Assembly (NCBI GenBank): GCA_024709185.1
Contig: JANJXE010000231.1
Location: 1 to 8,773 of the forward strand
Direction of reading: 5' to 3'
Length of the DNA: 8,773 nucleotides
DNA from: Paludibacter sp.
GTDB lineage: Bacteria > Bacteroidota > Bacteroidia > Bacteroidales > Paludibacteraceae
Shown here: in pieces, positions 4,367-8,773 of the stretch
Position numbering within the stretch: position 1 is the first letter of the stretch
Layout of the letters: each line of letters opens with the position of its first letter
Translations under genes and position numbers: made by a program
Notes under the pieces: model-generated
The model's database searches: none
Seen by the model: only the letters and a program-made list of their open reading frames with translations
What the model was told of the DNA's origin: nothing

Positions 4367-6901
4367 ATGAATAAGCTGTTTTTTCTTGCACTTGCAGTTG
4401 GTCTGCTCATAACAAACCAGGATGTTTCGGCTACCAGTACATCCATTTTTAAAAAGAAAGTAAAAAAAGAAGTAGTATCACCTAAGCCGGCCGGTGAAAT
4501 CAAACCAGTATCACCTGCTACTCCTTCCAAAGGTCCAAGGCCATATAACCAGGTGATAACAGCAAAGGCTAAATCTACAAGCGGTTTTTTAAAAGTACAT
4601 CAGGTGGATCAGAGTTTTTACTTCGAACTTCCCGATTCCATTTTAAATCTTGATTTACTGGTGGTGAATCGGATCTCTAAGGCTCCGGTAATGCCCCGTC
4701 GGGCTTTTGTTGGTTATGCCGGCGATTTTATTGGCGAAAATGTGATTCGCTTCGAACAGGGGAAAGACGATAAAGTATTGCTGCGCACTATTTCCTATAC
4801 CGAGAGATCGGCTGATTCAACCGGAATGTATCTGTCGGTACGTAATTCAAACGTACAGTCTATTATGGGGATGTTCGAGGTTAAGGCTTATCGAACAGAT
4901 ACCCTGACCGGTAAAAAATCGGTGGTGATTGATGTTACTGACTTTGTGAAAAGTGAAAATACGGTGCTTTATTTTGATGAGCGTTATAAGAAAGAGTTTG
5001 CAATTGGCAGTCAGATCAACGACCGTTCGTACATCGACGATATAAAAGCATTTCCAAGGAATGTGGAGATACGAACGGTGAAAACTTTCTCCAGTCGGCC
5101 GGCTTCTCCGGGCGATCAGGCAGCTGATCCATCTACTTTTGAATTAAATTCCTCCGTGATTTTATTGCCAAAAGTGCCCATGAAGCCTCGTTATTACGAT
5201 CCACGCGTGGGTTATTTCACTACCCGGTACACCGATTTCGATAAAAATCCACAGGGCATTGAGCGAGTGGCCATGATTACCCGCTGGCGCCTCGAGCCCA
5301 AAGAGGAAGATATGGAAAAATACCTGCGTGGCGAGTTGGTGGAGCCTAAAAAGCCTATCGAATATTACATTGATCCTACTACTCCTAAAAAATGGGTTCC
5401 CTATCTGATACAGGGTGTAAACGACTGGCAAAAAGCATTTGAACAGGCAGGTTTTAAGAATGCCATCTATGCGCTGGAAGCCCCTGCCGACTCTACCTGG
5501 TCGATTGAATCGGCCCTACATTCGGCCATTGTATACAAACCTTCGACTGTTCCCAATGCCAGTGGACCGCATGTGCACGATCCCCGCAGTGGTGAGATTC
5601 TCGAATCACACATCAACTGGTACCACAATGTGATGAGCCTGCTTCGCAACTGGTACTTTATTCAGGCCGGACCGTATGATCCCCGAGGTCGTTCGATGCA
5701 GTTCGATGATGAACTCATGGGGCGGCTCATTCGCTTTGTTTCGGCTCACGAAGTGGGACATACCCTCGGATTACGTCATAATTTTGGTGCGTCAGCTACC
5801 ATTCCGGTTGAAAAGCTTCGCGATCGTAAGTGGCTGTCTGAAAATAATCATACACCTTCGATGATGGATTATGCCCGTTTTAATTACATCGCTCAACCCG
5901 AAGATTCGGTGCCTGTGAACGGTATCATTCCCGATATTGGCATCTACGATCGCTGGTCGATTGAGTGGGGATACAAATATATGCCTCAGTTTGAATCGGC
6001 TGAGGCTGAAGTGCCTTTTATGAATAAATGGATTATGGAGAAATTAAAGGAAGATCCGCGTTATGCTTTTGGTACTGAGACTGATCCTAATGATCCCCGC
6101 AATCAAAATGAAGACCTGGGCGATAATGCGATGAAAGCAGGTACCTACGGGATTAAGAACCTGCAGCGAATTGTTCCTAATTTATTGAACTGGACACGGG
6201 AATCCAATAAGGATTACGAAAATGCCCGTGTAATGTATGGTGAAGTTGTAGGTCAGTTCGGTCGCTATATGGGTCATGCTGCAAAAAATGTCGCCGGTAT
6301 TTATACTACTCCCAAAAAAGTGGAAGAAGCTGGGCCGGTAAGTGTGCACGTGCCTGCTGCCATACAGAAGGAAGCTGTTCAGTTTCTCGATAAACAGTTG
6401 TTCACCACTCCCATGTGGTTGGTAAACCGTAACCTTATTGAAAAAGCGGGAGTTGATCCGGTGAGTAGTATTGCCGGAGTTCAGCGTTCGGTTTTAAATC
6501 GCTTGATCAGTAGATTTACCTTCGACAAGTTGATTCAAAATGAAGCCCTAAACGGAAGCAATTCCTACACAGCCATGCAGCTGATGGCTGATTTGAAGCG
6601 GAGTATATTTACTGAAATGAATTCTGGTAAGACAGTGGACGTGTATCGTCGCAATTTGCAGAAAAACTATGTAAATGCGCTGATTACGGTGTTGAATGGT
6701 ACCGTGGCTCCGGGTAGTTCGGCAGCACCTGTTGCGCGTACAGCTGTGAGTTTGTCGGATGCTACGGCCATTGCAAGGGCGCAGTTGGCTACATTGCGTA
6801 CCGATTTAATCGGAGCTTCACTTACAGCTACAGGTATCAGCAGAGCGCATTATCAGGATTTGGCAGCGGTAATCGAGGAAGTACTGAACGCTGCAAAATA
6901 A
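4367..6901 (+). CDS. Exported zinc-dependent metalloprotease (DUF5118-DUF5117-DUF4953/Met-zincin)
   Basis: Read from the ATG at 4367, this is an 844-residue protein. It starts with a signal peptide (MNKLFFLALAVGLLITNQDV, likely cut after VSA at residue 22, no lipobox cysteine), so it acts in the periplasm or outside. A basic, proline-rich linker (about 27-57) precedes a DUF5118-like segment (about 58-106), a DUF5117-like region (about 115-300) and a metzincin-type catalytic region. The zinc motif HEVGHTLGLRH gives ligands His461, His465 and His471 and catalytic Glu462. The downstream SMMDY (498-502) fits the metzincin Met-turn. All catalytic residues are intact. The C-terminal 130 residues are rich in Ala, Ser and Thr. 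The frame also opens upstream at a GTG (4328), but that lies at the predicted transcription start and would bury the signal peptide, so the ATG is chosen. Substrates are unknown. The gene has its own promoter and converges with hisS. Confidence 0.92.
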   Translation: MNKLFFLALAVGLLITNQDVSATSTSIFKKKVKKEVVSPKPAGEIKPVSPATPSKGPRPYNQVITAKAKSTSGFLKVHQVDQSFYFELPDSILNLDLLVVNRISKAPVMPRRAFVGYAGDFIGENVIRFEQGKDDKVLLRTISYTERSADSTGMYLSVRNSNVQSIMGMFEVKAYRTDTLTGKKSVVIDVTDFVKSENTVLYFDERYKKEFAIGSQINDRSYIDDIKAFPRNVEIRTVKTFSSRPASPGDQAADPSTFELNSSVILLPKVPMKPRYYDPRVGYFTTRYTDFDKNPQGIERVAMITRWRLEPKEEDMEKYLRGELVEPKKPIEYYIDPTTPKKWVPYLIQGVNDWQKAFEQAGFKNAIYALEAPADSTWSIESALHSAIVYKPSTVPNASGPHVHDPRSGEILESHINWYHNVMSLLRNWYFIQAGPYDPRGRSMQFDDELMGRLIRFVSAHEVGHTLGLRHNFGASATIPVEKLRDRKWLSENNHTPSMMDYARFNYIAQPEDSVPVNGIIPDIGIYDRWSIEWGYKYMPQFESAEAEVPFMNKWIMEKLKEDPRYAFGTETDPNDPRNQNEDLGDNAMKAGTYGIKNLQRIVPNLLNWTRESNKDYENARVMYGEVVGQFGRYMGHAAKNVAGIYTTPKKVEEAGPVSVHVPAAIQKEAVQFLDKQLFTTPMWLVNRNLIEKAGVDPVSSIAGVQRSVLNRLISRFTFDKLIQNEALNGSNSYTAMQLMADLKRSIFTEMNSGKTVDVYRRNLQKNYVNALITVLNGTVAPGSSAAPVARTAVSLSDATAIARAQLATLRTDLIGASLTATGISRAHYQDLAAVIEEVLNAAK

Positions 6902-6910
6902 GTTGTTTCT

Positions 6911-6944
6911 CCGGGGGATACTCTCTTTGAAAGATATCCCCCGG
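6911..6944. terminator. Hairpin between convergent metalloprotease and hisS genes, probable bidirectional terminator
   Basis: CCGGGGGATA (6911-6920) and TATCCCCCGG (6935-6944) form a perfect 10-bp GC-rich stem. The 14-base loop can fold further (TCTT with AAGA). It sits 9 bases after the metalloprotease stop and 32 bases from the hisS stop. Neither flank has a proper U tract, so it may work as a transcript-end stabiliser or need help to terminate. Confidence 0.65.
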
Positions 6945-6976
6945 TTGAAATTCTACCGGAAAGTCTTACCCGAAAA

Positions 6977-8335
6977 TCAGCTAATTGCTTTTGTCAATTC
7001 TTCAAGCGTTACCAATCTTTGCTCGCCGCTTTTCATGTCTTTGAGCATTACCTTGTTCTCGTTCATCTCGTTTTCTCCTACTATGGCCACATAGGGAATC
7101 TGTTTTCCATCGGCATAACTCATCTGCTTTTTCATTTTTGCAGGCTCTGGATATACTTCCACATTAAAACCCTCTGTGCGAAGATGAGCTGCCCAATTCA
7201 GTGAATATTTTAATTCGTTCCAGCCAAAAGTGACAAATAAGATGCGGGTTTGTTCCAATGAAGTTTCGGGATACAGTTGAAGTTGGTTCAGAACATCATA
7301 AATACGGTCGGCACCAAAAGAGATTCCCACTCCTGAAACACCTTCCAGGCCAAATACACCGGTGAGGTTGTCGTACCGACCACCTCCTGTGATACTGCCA
7401 ATTTGAACATCCAGGGCTTTTACTTCGAAGATAGCACCGGTATAGTAATTCAGTCCTCGGGCCAGGGTGAGGTCGAGTTCCACAGGCGTGGCCACCTGCA
7501 TGGCATCACACAGACCTAAAATGGTTTCCATTTCTTCAATTCCCTTCATTCCGGTTTTCGAATCCTTTAAAACTTCTTTCAACTGCTCCAGTTTATCGCT
7601 GTTGCTGCCGCTAAGTTTCAGGATGGGTTGAAGGCGTGCGATGGCTTCTTCAGTAATTCCTTTTGAAGCAATTTCTTCGTTTACTTTCTCGAGGCCGATT
7701 TTATCCAGTTTATCAATTGCAACTGTAATGTCGGTGATTTTTTCGGCTTCACCAATAATTTCGGCGATTCCCGAAAGTATCTTGCGGTTATTGAGCTTTA
7801 ATACCACACGGATATTGAGCCGGCGGTAAACTTCATCCACAATCTGAATCAGCTCAACTTCGTTGAGAAGCGAATCGCTGCCAACCACATCCACATCACA
7901 CTGATAAAATTCACGGTAACGACCTTTCTGCGGTCGATCGGCGCGCCATACCGGCTGAATCTGATACCGCTTAAACGGAAAACTGATTTTGTCGCGGTTT
8001 TGCACCACAAAGCGGGCAAAAGGCACGGTGAGATCGTATCGTAGTCCCTTTTCCGAGATCTTTGAAGTTAGTTTTACACTATTGCGTTCGCTGAGTTCAA
8101 TCTCGGTAACTCCTCCAATAAAATCACCGGAATTCAAAATCTTAAACAGCAGTTTATCTCCTTCTTCTCCGTATTTACCCATCAGTGTGCTCAGGTTTTC
8201 CATTGCCGGGGTTTCAATTTGCTGAAATCCATACAGACGAAAAACATCTTTAATGGTCGAAAAAATATAGTTGCGATTAGCCATTTCCCCGGGGGTAAAA
8301 TCGCGGGTTCCTTTAGGAATGGATGGTTTTTGCAT
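6977..8335 (-). CDS. hisS: Histidyl-tRNA synthetase
   Basis: A 452-residue class II aminoacyl-tRNA synthetase that charges tRNA-His in the cytoplasm. It starts [17 protein letters not shown], the usual N-terminus. Motifs seen are [12 protein letters not shown] (98-109), the motif 2 region [20 protein letters not shown] (121-140) with [12 protein letters not shown] (141-152), the HisA signature [10 protein letters not shown] (291-300) and motif 3 [11 protein letters not shown] (335-345). A C-terminal anticodon-binding domain follows (about 362-450). The wording of the first two regions is closer to eukaryotic and archaeal HisRS than to E. coli HisRS, as I recall for Bacteroidota. The length is slightly above the E. 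coli protein because of an extra segment before LRYDL. The frame opens further at a GTG (8377), but homology supports the ATG at 8335. Its first 23 bases overlap the end of waaA in another frame, so translation is probably coupled. Confidence 0.97.
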   Translation of the reverse strand: MQKPSIPKGTRDFTPGEMANRNYIFSTIKDVFRLYGFQQIETPAMENLSTLMGKYGEEGDKLLFKILNSGDFIGGVTEIELSERNSVKLTSKISEKGLRYDLTVPFARFVVQNRDKISFPFKRYQIQPVWRADRPQKGRYREFYQCDVDVVGSDSLLNEVELIQIVDEVYRRLNIRVVLKLNNRKILSGIAEIIGEAEKITDITVAIDKLDKIGLEKVNEEIASKGITEEAIARLQPILKLSGSNSDKLEQLKEVLKDSKTGMKGIEEMETILGLCDAMQVATPVELDLTLARGLNYYTGAIFEVKALDVQIGSITGGGRYDNLTGVFGLEGVSGVGISFGADRIYDVLNQLQLYPETSLEQTRILFVTFGWNELKYSLNWAAHLRTEGFNVEVYPEPAKMKKQMSYADGKQIPYVAIVGENEMNENKVMLKDMKSGEQRLVTLEELTKAIS

Positions 8336-8773
8336 AGATGTCGTTTGTAAGTTGATTAATAATGATTGAAGTAGCACCTGTGTTGGCGGTCACATAGTTG
8401 CCTGCTTTGGTGCCTGAAGCGGTAATATTGGCCTTATTTTCCGGACCGGATTGACTCTTCTGATTTGCTGCTGCTTCCTCAAACAATTGATTTAAGCACT
8501 TCTGCAACTCATTATATCCACTGATACTAAAACCCCCTCCAAGGGCTATCAGTTCACGAGCTTCCCTGAATTTCTGAAAATTTGGTCCAAAGACCACTGG
8601 TAAGTTCCAAACTGCTGCTTCCAGGGTGTTGTGTATTCCCACACCAAATCCACCACCGATATAGGCAATTGTGGCATATTGATATACCGACGATAGCATG
8701 CCTATAGTGTCGATTACCAAACAACAGGTTTCTGCAAATTCACCTTGTTTGAGGCGGGTATAGCGACGACTAC
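8313..8773 (-). CDS. waaA: 3-deoxy-D-manno-octulosonic acid (Kdo) transferase, C-terminal part (partial)
   Basis: The frame enters from the right edge with no start inside the window; 152 C-terminal residues are present of a protein that is normally about 410-430. WaaA (KdtA, family GT30) transfers Kdo from CMP-Kdo to the lipid A precursor at the cytoplasmic face of the inner membrane. The sequence [15 protein letters not shown] is followed by [20 protein letters not shown], then [19 protein letters not shown] and GGGFSIS. These are the donor-binding C-domain motifs of this family. A polar stretch rich in Ala, Asn, Gln, Ser and Gly (after [11 protein letters not shown]) precedes the last helix and looks longer than usual. 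The gene ends 23 bases inside hisS, so the two are co-transcribed. It indicates a Gram-negative organism with Kdo-containing lipopolysaccharide. Confidence 0.93.
   Translation of the reverse strand, partial: SRRYTRLKQGEFAETCCLVIDTIGMLSSVYQYATIAYIGGGFGVGIHNTLEAAVWNLPVVFGPNFQKFREARELIALGGGFSISGYNELQKCLNQLFEEAAANQKSQSGPENKANITASGTKAGNYVTANTGATSIIINQLTNDIYAKTIHS

Noticed and set aside
7641..7829. Small plus-strand open frames opposite hisS (also 7989-8225)
   Set aside because: Antisense shadows of a well-supported essential gene, with no motif or promoter.
8336..8377. GTG start at 8377 for hisS
   Set aside because: Known HisRS N-termini begin close to the [11 protein letters not shown] segment, which matches the ATG at 8335.

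Overview
The window looks like a chromosomal segment from a Bacteroidota bacterium, probably of the Bacteroidales/Marinilabiliales type. The reasons are the promoters of the form TTG-N19-TAnnTTTG, the lack of Shine-Dalgarno sequences before most starts, and the gene content: a BspA-like leucine-rich-repeat protein, membrane-anchored LytTR regulators, a DUF5118/DUF5117/DUF4953 metalloprotease and a DUF6051-like hydrolase. No mobile element, CRISPR array, tRNA or rRNA is visible, and no stretch over 300 bases lacks a gene.

Left part (1-3043, all minus strand): two small operons of the same design lie in tandem. In transcription order, the first is a membrane LytTR regulator (2125-2988) followed 11 bases later by a patatin-like phospholipase (1349-2113). 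The second is another membrane LytTR regulator (379-1272) followed 19 bases later by the start of a secreted leucine-rich-repeat protein (1-359, cut by the window edge). Each operon has a good Bacteroidota promoter. Just upstream of each -33 element is a direct repeat with a period of about two helical turns (21 and 20 bases), the geometry expected of LytTR binding sites. The simplest reading is two autoregulated one-component membrane systems, each controlling an envelope-related gene.

Middle (3188-6901, plus strand): a cytoplasmic alpha/beta hydrolase with an apparent Ser-Asp-His triad is transcribed divergently from the regulator/patatin operon. It is followed by a large exported metzincin-type zinc protease with its own strong -7 element.

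Right part (6977-8773, minus strand): waaA (Kdo transferase, only the C-terminal 152 residues present) overlaps hisS (histidyl-tRNA synthetase) by 23 bases. hisS converges on the metalloprotease, and a 10-bp perfect hairpin lies between their ends. waaA implies a Gram-negative lipid A/Kdo outer membrane.

The most interesting part is the duplicated LytTR-regulator-plus-effector layout with its candidate operators. Every protein function here is read from motifs alone. No database search was possible.
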